This document shows, one piece after another, positions 35,597 to 43,308 of a stretch of DNA of 64,000 bases. Numbering within the stretch: the stretch's first letter is position 1; each line of letters begins with the position of its first letter. Where the stretch lies: the NCBI GenBank assembly GCA_965279195.1, contig CBDIHP010000025.1, positions 1-64,000 of the forward strand, given 5' to 3'. The translations under genes were made by a program, and so were the position numbers. The notes under the pieces are model-generated. The model searched no databases. It had not been told where the DNA came from and saw only the letters and a program-made list of their open reading frames with translations. This DNA comes from CBDIHP01 sp965279195 (GTDB lineage: Bacteria > Planctomycetota > Planctomycetia > Isosphaerales > Isosphaeraceae).

Positions 35597-36667
35597 ATGC
35601 GCACAGGTTTCGAGATGCCGGCGCGTTCGCGCCGGGCGGGCTTCACGCTGATCGAGCTGCTGGTCGTGATCGCGATCATCGCGGTGCTGATCGCCCTGCT
35701 CCTCCCCGCGGTGCAGAGCGCCCGCGAGGCGGCCCGGCGGATCCAGTGCACCAACAACCTCAAGCAGCTCGGGCTGGCCGTCCACAACTACATCGATGCC
35801 AATGGATCGATGCCGATCGGCGCCTACAAGGCCCGCGAGCGCTACAACGTCACGGGCGCCCACGAGCACAGCATCCTGCTGGCCCTGGCCCCCTATTACG
35901 AGCAGGCCGCCGCGTACAACGCGTTCAACGTCATGATCCACTACGCAGGCCCGGATTCCACACTCGGCTCGTTCGTCAACTCGACGATGACGAACATCGG
36001 CCTGTCCGCCCTCTGGTGCCCCAGCGACCCGGCCGTCATGAACCCCCAGCGCCTCACCTACTGGGCGTCCTCCGTCGGCGGGTTCCCGATGCGGTACACC
36101 AGCTACAAGGGCAATTCCGGCCCCTGGATGTCGCCCTTCCGCAACTCCGACCCGACCGACTCGAACTTCGGCGCGCTGATCGGCCAGGCCAAGGGCGTCT
36201 TCTACTACTACAGCTCCGTCGGCATCGCCGGCATCACCGACGGCACGAGCAACACCCTGCTCTTCGGCGAGTCGGCGTACGGCCTGCTGCCTCAGGCCGA
36301 CCAGATCGAGTGGGCGTGGTGGACCTCGGGGAACTACGGCGACACGATGCTCTCGTCACTCTACCCGGTGAACCCCCAACGCAAGCTGGCCGGCGGCTCG
36401 ACCGCCAGCGGCGTCAACACCAGCATCGTCGTGGTGGCCGCGTCGAGCTTCCACCCAGGCGGGGCGAACTTCGCCATGTGCGATGGCTCCGTCCGGTTCA
36501 TCAAGGACACGATCCAGACCTGGCCGTTCAACCCCAGCACCGGGTTCCCGAACGTCCTGAGCCAGAATTCCGACGGCACCTACGTCGTCGCGCAGCCGGG
36601 CCTGGGCGTCTACCAGGCCCTCTCGACCCGCAACGGCGGCGAGGTGATCTCCGCCGATAGTTATTGA
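35597..36667 (+). CDS. DUF1559 pseudopilin-like protein, second copy
   Basis: The 356-residue protein has the same prepilin-type N-terminus as the copy at 6071 (RAGFTLIELLVVIAIIAVLIA, then REAARRIQCTNNLKQLG). Its family tail reads FHPGGANFAMCDGSVRFIKD, ending GEVISADSY, nearly the same closing residues as the first copy. The central region differs strongly, so the two are old paralogues. ATG 35597 is 10-12 bases after a GGAG; an internal ATG at 35615 would shorten the leader by six residues and is also plausible for a prepilin. Confidence 0.9.
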   Translation: MRTGFEMPARSRRAGFTLIELLVVIAIIAVLIALLLPAVQSAREAARRIQCTNNLKQLGLAVHNYIDANGSMPIGAYKARERYNVTGAHEHSILLALAPYYEQAAAYNAFNVMIHYAGPDSTLGSFVNSTMTNIGLSALWCPSDPAVMNPQRLTYWASSVGGFPMRYTSYKGNSGPWMSPFRNSDPTDSNFGALIGQAKGVFYYYSSVGIAGITDGTSNTLLFGESAYGLLPQADQIEWAWWTSGNYGDTMLSSLYPVNPQRKLAGGSTASGVNTSIVVVAASSFHPGGANFAMCDGSVRFIKDTIQTWPFNPSTGFPNVLSQNSDGTYVVAQPGLGVYQALSTRNGGEVISADSY

Positions 36668-36711
36668 TCCATCCGGTGTGTTGCGGGCGGTTCCGGCCGG
36701 CCCTACCTCAC

Positions 36712-36912
36712 GCGCTGGGCGAGCATCTCCCGATGCCGCCCCGACCTTCATCGGATGGAGCCACCAAAACGGGTCTCCCGTTCCGTCGACGAGGGCGGAT
36801 GTCGACGGATCGGGAGATCCGGTCTCGTGGTACGGCGCGGCATTCGGTGGGGCGGCATCGGGAGATGCTCGCCCAGAGCCCCGGGGCGGCATCGGAGATG
36901 TTCGCCCAGGGC
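36712..36912. repeat. Family B repeat, copy 2, with a duplicated right end
   Basis: The core is 168 bp (36712-36879): 31-bp ends GCGCTGGGCGAGCATCTCC... at 36712-36742 and its inverted copy at 36849-36879 differ at one position. A second partial right end (GGGGCGGCATCGGAGATGTTCGCCC) follows directly to 36912. It sits between the convergent DUF1559 and asparaginase genes. The 168 bp length equals that of copy 3 at 52298, and both are open in the same frame, reading AGR(A/S)SPDAAP at the start and VDGSGDPVS in the middle. Confidence 0.85.
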
Positions 36913-36950
36913 GTTGAGCCAGGGTGCCCGCCATGGCGATGGTGCCGCGG

Positions 36951-38006
36951 TCAGGAGACCACGGCGCAATCGACGTGCTTCTTGGTCTCGCCGTCGTGCA
37001 CGACGAAGCTCGCGCCACCGAACAGGTTCGCGCCGGCGTAGGTGCCGTCCTTGGCGACGGCGTAGAAGGTCAGGCCGTAGTTCGCGGGCTTGCCTTCCTT
37101 GTCGCGGTAGCGGGGGTTCCGCGAGGTCACCTTGATGATGTGCTTGCAGGCCGTCACGAGGGCGTCCTGCACGTGCTTGCCGCGCCGCATCTCGTCGACG
37201 ATCAGGTAGCTGGAGCAGTTCAGCAGGTTGACCTCGCCGAGGCCGGTCGAGCCGCAGGAGCCGACCTCGTTGTCGAGGTAGAGCCCGGCGCCCAGGATCG
37301 GCGAGTCGCCAACGCGCCCGGGGATTTTGAAGCCCCAGCCGGAGGTGGTGGTCACGCAGCCGAGGTCGCCGTGGGTGTCGAGAACCGAGCAGTGGATCGT
37401 GCCGGTGGTCGGGTTCTTGACCATGTCGCGGACCACGGCGGCGATCTTCTCGCTGGGCGGCGGCGGGGTCCAATTGTCGCCGGCGTCACGCGTTTCCTTC
37501 CAGTGCAGCCAGATCTTGCGGGCCTCGTCGGTCAGCAGCTCGACCTCGGGGAACCCATGGGCCCGGGCGAAGTCGTGCGCCCCCTGGCCGACGAGCAGGC
37601 AGTGACGGGTGCGTTGCATGACCAGCCGGGCGACGGCCGCCGGGTGGAGGATGTTTCGGATCGAGGCCACGGCCCCCGCGCCGTGGGTCGGGCCGTGCAT
37701 CACGGCGGCGTCGAGCTCGACCACGCCGTTCTCGTTGGGGACGCCGCCGAGCCCGACGGAGTGGTCGTTCGGATCGGCCTCGACCCCGGCGACGACCTCG
37801 ATGGCGGCGTCGAGCGGGTCGGACCCCTTCTTGAGCAGGTCCATCGCCTTGTCGAGGTTCGGGAACCCGTTCGAGCTGGCGACGATCACCGGCTTGCCCT
37901 TGCCCGCCGGCTTCTGGGGCATCGCCCCGATCGCCTTCGTCGCCAGGCTGGCCGCCGCGATCGCCCCCAGGAACCCCCGCCGATCGATCCCGTCCCGGTC
38001 TCGCAT
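36951..38006 (-). CDS. Tat-exported N4-(beta-N-acetylglucosaminyl)-L-asparaginase family Ntn hydrolase
   Basis: Glycosylasparaginases cut the GlcNAc-asparagine bond of glycoproteins; relatives are isoaspartyl peptidases. The 351-residue precursor starts with a Tat signal (DRRGFLGAIAAASLA). The self-cleavage and nucleophile site is NPTTGTIHCSV with Thr203 as likely N-terminal nucleophile of the beta chain. Downstream come GDLGCVTTTSGWGFKIPGR, VGDSPILGAGLYLD and STGLGE, matching the substrate-binding loop of aspartylglucosaminidase. Export suggests scavenging of glycopeptides in the periplasm. Confidence 0.9.
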   Translation of the reverse strand: MRDRDGIDRRGFLGAIAAASLATKAIGAMPQKPAGKGKPVIVASSNGFPNLDKAMDLLKKGSDPLDAAIEVVAGVEADPNDHSVGLGGVPNENGVVELDAAVMHGPTHGAGAVASIRNILHPAAVARLVMQRTRHCLLVGQGAHDFARAHGFPEVELLTDEARKIWLHWKETRDAGDNWTPPPPSEKIAAVVRDMVKNPTTGTIHCSVLDTHGDLGCVTTTSGWGFKIPGRVGDSPILGAGLYLDNEVGSCGSTGLGEVNLLNCSSYLIVDEMRRGKHVQDALVTACKHIIKVTSRNPRYRDKEGKPANYGLTFYAVAKDGTYAGANLFGGASFVVHDGETKKHVDCAVVS

Positions 38007-38183
38007 CCGAAATCCTCCCCCTCACCGACCCCAGGCGCGAAGGCCATCCCCGCGACGTTCGCCGGCAACGCGATTTTATCCGATCATCCGTGCCCGGCCA
38101 CCCGTGCGGCGAGAAAAGTCCGAAAGAATTCATTGCCGGCATCGACAGAGGCTCGAGCTCCAGGGTGCGCTGCGACGCGCCCA

Positions 38184-38795
38184 CTACAGCGACCTGCGCT
38201 CATCCGCCGTGAGTTCCCGCCACTCGCCGGGCTGGAGGCCGTCGAGGCGGATGGGGCCGTGGGATTCGCGGACGAGGCGGAGGGTGGGGAAGCCCACGGC
38301 GGCGGTCATCCGGCGCACCTGGCGGTTGCGGCCCTCGCGGATCGTCAGCCGCAGCCAGGCGGTCGGGACGTTCTTGCGGAACCGGATCGGCACCGAGCGT
38401 CCGGGGAGGTCCGGCTCGGCGTCGAGCAGCTCGACCTCGGCCGGGCGGGTCGGGCCGTCGTTGAGGACGAGGCCATTGCGGAGGGCGTCGAGGGCCTCGG
38501 GCGTGGGGACCTTCTCGACCTGGACGAGATAGGTCTTGGGGTGCTCATATCTCGGGTCGGTCAGGCGGTGCGACAGCGGGCCGTCGTTGGTGAGCAGGAG
38601 CAGGCCCTCGCTGTCGCGGTCGAGCCGGCCGACGGGATAGACGTCGGGGACCGGCACGAAGTCGGCCAGCGTCGCGCGGCCGGATTCGTCGCGGAACTGG
38701 GTCAGGACGTCGAACGGCTTGTAGAGCTTGCCGTAGACCAGGGCGCCCCGGTCCGGACGGGGCTTCACGCCATGTCGGCGTCGGGGCCCTTTCAT
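38184..38795 (-). CDS. Pseudouridine synthase, RsuA/RluE type
   Basis: The 203-residue enzyme isomerises uridine in rRNA. It has the catalytic motif VGRLDRDSEGLLLLTNDG with the nucleophile aspartate, KTYLVQVE and REGRNRQVRRMTAAVGFPTLRLVR. It lacks an N-terminal S4 domain, and this length and layout resemble RluE (23S rRNA) more than RsuA or RluB; the target base is not certain. ATG 38795 overlaps the stop of the MORN/site-2 protease gene by four bases, so they are likely co-transcribed. Confidence 0.88.
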   Translation of the reverse strand: MKGPRRRHGVKPRPDRGALVYGKLYKPFDVLTQFRDESGRATLADFVPVPDVYPVGRLDRDSEGLLLLTNDGPLSHRLTDPRYEHPKTYLVQVEKVPTPEALDALRNGLVLNDGPTRPAEVELLDAEPDLPGRSVPIRFRKNVPTAWLRLTIREGRNRQVRRMTAAVGFPTLRLVRESHGPIRLDGLQPGEWRELTADERRSL

Positions 38796-40393
38796 CGGCG
38801 GACGGCGTTGGTGACGTCGCGGAGGATGCCCAGCGTGCTCGCAATCGCCAGGACGCAGAGCAGGAGGACGCCGGCGACCATGATGAGCGTCAGCACGCGC
38901 CGGGGGACCTCGCGGCGGGTGAGCATCTCGATCGACACGACCAGGACGGAGAAGCCGTCGAGCGGCGGGATCGGCAGCGCGTTGAAGACGGCGAGGCAGA
39001 AGTTGATGATCCCGAAGACGATCAGGGAGTCCCGCCAGGATTTCCTGGCGATGTCCCCGAGCATCGAGACGGCGCCCGGCTCGTCGGACTCGTAGGTGCT
39101 CGGGCGGAAGCTCTCCGCGACGGCCTCGGGCGCACTCTCGATGATGGCCGAGGTCAGGATCGGGAGGTCGTGGCGTGCCACTTCGGGCCCTCGGACCGCC
39201 ACGTGGAGGGTCGCCCAGATCGCGAGGTTCACCGCGATCCCGGCGAGCAGATACACCAGCCGTTTCGGCCTCGGGACGAAGTCGCTGACCGGCCGGAGTT
39301 CCTGGCCGGCGGGGGCGTCCGGGGGCGGCAACGTCGGGGCGAATCCGGCGGGCGAGCCCTTCACGAGCTGGCGGATCGAGCGATAGAGCGCCCAGTCGTC
39401 GCGGCGGATCTCATAAGGCCTGACGAATCCGAGCACGGGGATGAGGCCGAGTTCGTAGGTCGTGACGCCCCAGCGGGCCCGGAGGATCGTCGGGCCGATG
39501 CCGACCCGGAACGTCTCGATCGGGATCCCCACCAGCCAGCCGCCGACGAGGTGCCCGAACTCGTGAAGGCCGATGGCGACCGCGATCAGGATCAGGCCGA
39601 CCCCGATCGAAGGATCCCTGGCGAATGAGGTCGCCAGGAACAGCATCATCGCGCCCCAGAAGAACCAGCCGTTGCCCGAGACCTGCGAACCCGCCTCCAG
39701 GCGGAATTTCGCCCGGCCTCGCGTGGGGACGGGCACGCCGCCGACGAGGAGCGTCTCGGTCCGGTCCCGTTCCGACCCGGGCGACTCGACCCTCAGGCCG
39801 TGCGGCAGGCCGGCGGCGTAGGCCTCGTCGACGGCGGGCTCGCCGTCGGGGTGGAATGTGATGCTGGGGCCCTGGAGCTGGTTCGCGGCGTAGGTGCAGG
39901 TGCGGACCAGATTGCCGTCGGCGTCGTAATACGACCACTCGCCTTCCTTGGAGTCGCCCGAGAACCGCCCCCGACTCGCGAGTTCGCCGTTGGGGTGATA
40001 GAAGGAGCTTTCCCCCTCACGCTTGCCGCCGACCCGCCGGCACTGGATCTCCTTGCGGCCGGAGGGATACCAGTAGGTCTCGAACCCCTCGGCGACGCCG
40101 AGATCGTAGTGGACCTCGTGCTTGGGCTGGCCGTCGGCGTAGCGCCAGAGCCAGGGCCCCTGGGGCAGGCCGTTGTCGTCGAAGCCCCCCTCGCCCTCCT
40201 CGGGGTCGGTCGCCTGATCGACACGCGCCGGGCCGGGGACCAGGCAGAGCAGGAACGTGCCGATGAACCCGCCGAGGAACGCGCCCCCGACCCCGCCGAG
40301 CCGGGCGCCGAGAAGCCCGCCGGCGAGCGAGCCGAGGAACACCCGCGCCGAACTCATCGTCAGGCGGATCACGAATCGCGGCGGCCTGTCCAT
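38792..40393 (-). CDS. Site-2 metalloprotease with a MORN/YwqK-like repeat domain
   Basis: The 533-residue protein starts with glycine-zipper-like membrane helices (about 15-52). Residues about 75-200 form five or so MORN/YwqK-type repeats (GPWLWRYADGQPKHEV, GEWSYYDADGNLVRTC, GPSITFHPDGEPAVDE). Then follows a site-2 protease core: HEFGH at 277-281 and ALPIPPLDG at about 472-480 give the zinc ligands. S2P enzymes cut membrane proteins within the bilayer, usually for signalling. The repeat region could present or gate substrates. Start ATG 40393 has GGAGGGG seven bases upstream. I do not know this fusion from characterised proteins. Confidence 0.82.
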   Translation of the reverse strand: MDRPPRFVIRLTMSSARVFLGSLAGGLLGARLGGVGGAFLGGFIGTFLLCLVPGPARVDQATDPEEGEGGFDDNGLPQGPWLWRYADGQPKHEVHYDLGVAEGFETYWYPSGRKEIQCRRVGGKREGESSFYHPNGELASRGRFSGDSKEGEWSYYDADGNLVRTCTYAANQLQGPSITFHPDGEPAVDEAYAAGLPHGLRVESPGSERDRTETLLVGGVPVPTRGRAKFRLEAGSQVSGNGWFFWGAMMLFLATSFARDPSIGVGLILIAVAIGLHEFGHLVGGWLVGIPIETFRVGIGPTILRARWGVTTYELGLIPVLGFVRPYEIRRDDWALYRSIRQLVKGSPAGFAPTLPPPDAPAGQELRPVSDFVPRPKRLVYLLAGIAVNLAIWATLHVAVRGPEVARHDLPILTSAIIESAPEAVAESFRPSTYESDEPGAVSMLGDIARKSWRDSLIVFGIINFCLAVFNALPIPPLDGFSVLVVSIEMLTRREVPRRVLTLIMVAGVLLLCVLAIASTLGILRDVTNAVRR

Positions 40394-40744
40394 CGGGTAC
40401 CCCTCCAGCCCACCCCGGCGACGTCAGGTCCCGGTGAGACCATCATAGCCACGGGGGACGGCGGTTGACCAATGTCGGGAAGCGCTGGGGCAGGACGTCG
40501 GGCCGGATCGACGGCCCAACTGGCGAATCGACGCGGGCTTGGGCGCCGGCCGGACGCGGGCCAAGCCGGGGCAGCAGGGTCTTGCAAAGCCCTTGGCCCT
40601 GTGACATATTTCACGATCTCCCGGAACGACCTTGCGCCCAGATCGTCGCCGATCCGCGTCGGGAATCACCTTGTTCCGGCCGCCAGAGGCCGCGTCCCGC
40701 TTCGCCTCCGAGTGCATCTCCCGCGACACGACCGAGGGTCATCG
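40394..40744. other. 351-bp divergent promoter region of the site-2 protease and nuoL genes
   Basis: No gene is supported. The region must contain two divergent promoters. A CRP/FNR-like inverted repeat at 40600-40615 is listed separately; no -35 or -10 elements can be named with confidence in the GC-rich surroundings. Confidence 0.5.
40600..40615. promoter_or_regulatory. CRP/FNR-like operator candidate
   Basis: TGTGA-CATATT-TCACG matches the TGTGA-N6-TCACA consensus of CRP-family regulators at nine of ten fixed positions. It lies 130 bases upstream of the nuoL start, in a locally AT-rich patch. Regulation of respiratory genes by CRP/FNR-type proteins is common, but no regulator gene is in the window. 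Confidence 0.4.
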
Positions 40745-43192
40745 ATGAGCTGGCAGGTTGGGCTCTACGTCGCCGCCGTCCTCATTCCGCTGCTGTCGTT
40801 CACCATCCAGGTGTTCGGCGTCAAGTGGCTGGGACGCAAGAACGCCTACGTCGCCACGGGCGCCATCGCGACCTGCTTCGTTCTTAGCCTCATCGGCTTC
40901 CTCGACTACTTCTTCGTCGAGGCCAGCGGCGTGCTGGAGGGCAGCCACGCCGAGGCGTCGGCCACACCCGGCGAGCAGGGGGACGCCCATGCGGCCCCCG
41001 CCGCCAAGGACGAGCACGGACACGCCACCACCCCCGGCGCCGAGGGCGAGCACGCCGCCGGCGGGCACGGCGGGCACACCAGGCCGAAGCCGCCGTTCTC
41101 CTGGTCGGGCGGGTTCGACTGGGTGTCGCTGGGCGCGTCCACGCTCGAAGGCGTCAAGGGGGGCTCGGTCCTGCCGCTGGTCATCCGCCTCGCCGTGCGG
41201 ATCGACAACATCAGCGTCATCATGTTCCTGATGGTGACGTTCATCGCGACGCTCATCCACCTCTACTCGATGGGGTACATGCACGACGACCCGCGCTACC
41301 CGCGGTTCTTCACGTACCTCTCGCTGTTCTGCTTCTCGATGCTCGGGCTCGTGGCCTCGGCCAACGTCTTCATGATCTTCGTCTTCTGGGAACTCGTGGG
41401 GGTCTGCTCCTACTTCCTCATCGGGTTCTGGTACGAGGACAAGAAGAACTCCGACGCCGCCAACAAGGCGTTCGTCGCCAACCGAGTCGGCGACGTCGGC
41501 ATGCTCATGGGCCTCGGCCTGATCTGGACCTTCCTGGGGACGTTCGACATCCAGGAGATCAACACCCAGATCCGCAACGACCAGGCCGTGCTCAATGAGA
41601 TCCACATCAACGAGCACGACTACGTCGCCCGCATCGACCCCGAGACCCACAAGCCGGTGGTCAGCGACGCGACCGGCAAGCCGTTCCAGATCCCGATGTG
41701 GGCCCTGACGCTCGCCGGCCTGGGCATCTTCGCCGGCTGCGTCGGCAAGTCGGCCCAGTTCCCGCTGCACGTCTGGCTCCCCGACGCCATGGCGGGCCCC
41801 ACGCCGGTCTCCGCGCTCATCCACGCGGCCACGATGGTCGCGGCGGGCGTCTATCTCGTCGGGCGGTTCTACCCGCTGTTCACCGGGGACGTGCTGCTCT
41901 ACATCGCGTACACCGGCGGGATCACGCTGTTCATCGCGGCGACGATCGCGGTGGTGCAGACCGACTACAAGAAGGTCCTCGCCTACTCGACGGTCAGCCA
42001 GCTCGGGTTCATGATGCTGGCCCTGGGCGTCGGCGGCTGGGCGGCGGGCCTGTTCCACCTGATCACGCACGCCTTCTTCAAGGCCCTGCTCTTCCTCGGG
42101 GCCGGCAGCGTGTACCACTCGGTGCACACCTACGAGATGCCGGTCCTCGGCGGGCTCGACAAGAAAATGCCGATCACGTCGCGGACGATGCTCCTGGCCA
42201 CGATGGCCATCTCGGGCGTGCCCCTGTTCAGCGGCTTCTACTCGAAGGACGCCATCCTCGCCGCGGCCATCCACCTGGTCCAGGAGCGGCCTGAGCACCT
42301 GCTCCTGTTCGTCCTGCCCGCCGTCGGGGCGATGATCACCGCGTTCTACATGTTCCGGATGTGGTTCCTGGTCTTCGCCGGGACCTCCCGCGGCTACACC
42401 GACGCCCACCCGGCCCCCGCCCCCGCCCCGGCCGCCCACTCGCACGCCCATGGTCACGATGACCACGGGCATGCCAAGGACGACCACGGCCACGCGGCAG
42501 CCTCGCACGGGCATGGGCACGACGACCACCACGGCAGCAACCCGGTGGACCACGCCCACGAGAGCGAGCCGATCATGGCCTACCCGCTGATCGCCCTGGC
42601 CGTCCCCACGGTCGCGGTCGGCTGGCCTTTCCTGATCCTGCCGTTCACCGGGACGCCGGTCCTCGAACAGCTTCTGAACTACGGCTCCCCACTGCCGCAC
42701 GGCGAGCACGGGTCGGCCCACTTCCTGGCGTTCGTCGCCTCGCTGATCATCGCGAGCCTGGGCATCGGCCTGGCGGTCCTGTACTACGGCCCCTGGGCCG
42801 AGTGGCGGAGGCTGGACGCGGCGAAGACCGCCAGGCGGTTCGCCCCGATCCACAACTTCCTGCTCCACAAGTGGTACTTCGACGAGGTCTACTGGGCCAT
42901 CCTGGTCCGCCCCTGCCTGCGGCTGGCCAACGGCATCGCGTCCTTCGACAAGGGCGTGGTCGACGGCCTGGTCAATGGCGCGGCCTGGGCGACCGAGCGG
43001 CTCAGCCGGCTCGAAGGGCTCTTCGACAGGATCGCGGTCGACGGCCTGGTGAACCTGGTCGCCAAGGGCGTGTACGTCCTGGGCGACTACGGCCGTCGGC
43101 TCCAGACGGGCCAGCTCCGCGGCTACCTGATGTTCCTGGCCCTGGCGGTCGTCGGCTTGTTCGTCGGCCTCTTCGCCTGGATCCTGGCCTGA
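40745..43192 (+). CDS. nuoL: NADH-quinone oxidoreductase subunit L with histidine-rich loops
   Basis: NuoL is a proton-pumping antiporter-like subunit of complex I. The 815-residue protein has the expected helices and motifs: FVFWELVGVCSYFLIGFWYE with the channel glutamate, PLHVWLPDAMAGPTPVSALIHAATMV, a lysine in YKKVLAYSTVSQLGFM, and the distal lateral-helix end. It is longer than usual because of two loops: about 63-120 (seven His in a Gly/Ala/Glu context) and about 555-610, where 16 His fall within roughly 55 residues (repeats like HGHDDHGHAKDDHGH). These could bind metals. ATG 40745 is supported by the typical N-terminus. Confidence 0.95.
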   Translation: MSWQVGLYVAAVLIPLLSFTIQVFGVKWLGRKNAYVATGAIATCFVLSLIGFLDYFFVEASGVLEGSHAEASATPGEQGDAHAAPAAKDEHGHATTPGAEGEHAAGGHGGHTRPKPPFSWSGGFDWVSLGASTLEGVKGGSVLPLVIRLAVRIDNISVIMFLMVTFIATLIHLYSMGYMHDDPRYPRFFTYLSLFCFSMLGLVASANVFMIFVFWELVGVCSYFLIGFWYEDKKNSDAANKAFVANRVGDVGMLMGLGLIWTFLGTFDIQEINTQIRNDQAVLNEIHINEHDYVARIDPETHKPVVSDATGKPFQIPMWALTLAGLGIFAGCVGKSAQFPLHVWLPDAMAGPTPVSALIHAATMVAAGVYLVGRFYPLFTGDVLLYIAYTGGITLFIAATIAVVQTDYKKVLAYSTVSQLGFMMLALGVGGWAAGLFHLITHAFFKALLFLGAGSVYHSVHTYEMPVLGGLDKKMPITSRTMLLATMAISGVPLFSGFYSKDAILAAAIHLVQERPEHLLLFVLPAVGAMITAFYMFRMWFLVFAGTSRGYTDAHPAPAPAPAAHSHAHGHDDHGHAKDDHGHAAASHGHGHDDHHGSNPVDHAHESEPIMAYPLIALAVPTVAVGWPFLILPFTGTPVLEQLLNYGSPLPHGEHGSAHFLAFVASLIIASLGIGLAVLYYGPWAEWRRLDAAKTARRFAPIHNFLLHKWYFDEVYWAILVRPCLRLANGIASFDKGVVDGLVNGAAWATERLSRLEGLFDRIAVDGLVNLVAKGVYVLGDYGRRLQTGQLRGYLMFLALAVVGLFVGLFAWILA

Positions 43193-43308
43193 TCGCCACC
43201 ACCCGCTGAGATCCGCCGGGCGCCGGCGACGCGACTAACCCGAGACAAAACCACCCGACACGTCCCACGTTCGACGCCACGAACGCGAAGAGAACTGGTG
43301 CCAACGTC

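Noticed and set aside
36678..36917. A short open frame covering the family B repeat at 36.7 kb
   Set aside because: It has no ribosome binding site or conserved N-terminus and is explained by the repeat, which is open in one frame. It is not called as a gene, though the frame is noted in the findings.
40739..42868. A 709-codon open frame opposite nuoL
   Set aside because: The translation is low-complexity Val/Gly/Asp/Arg/Glu sequence produced by the antisense of a GC3-rich gene; NuoL motifs on the plus strand are unambiguous.
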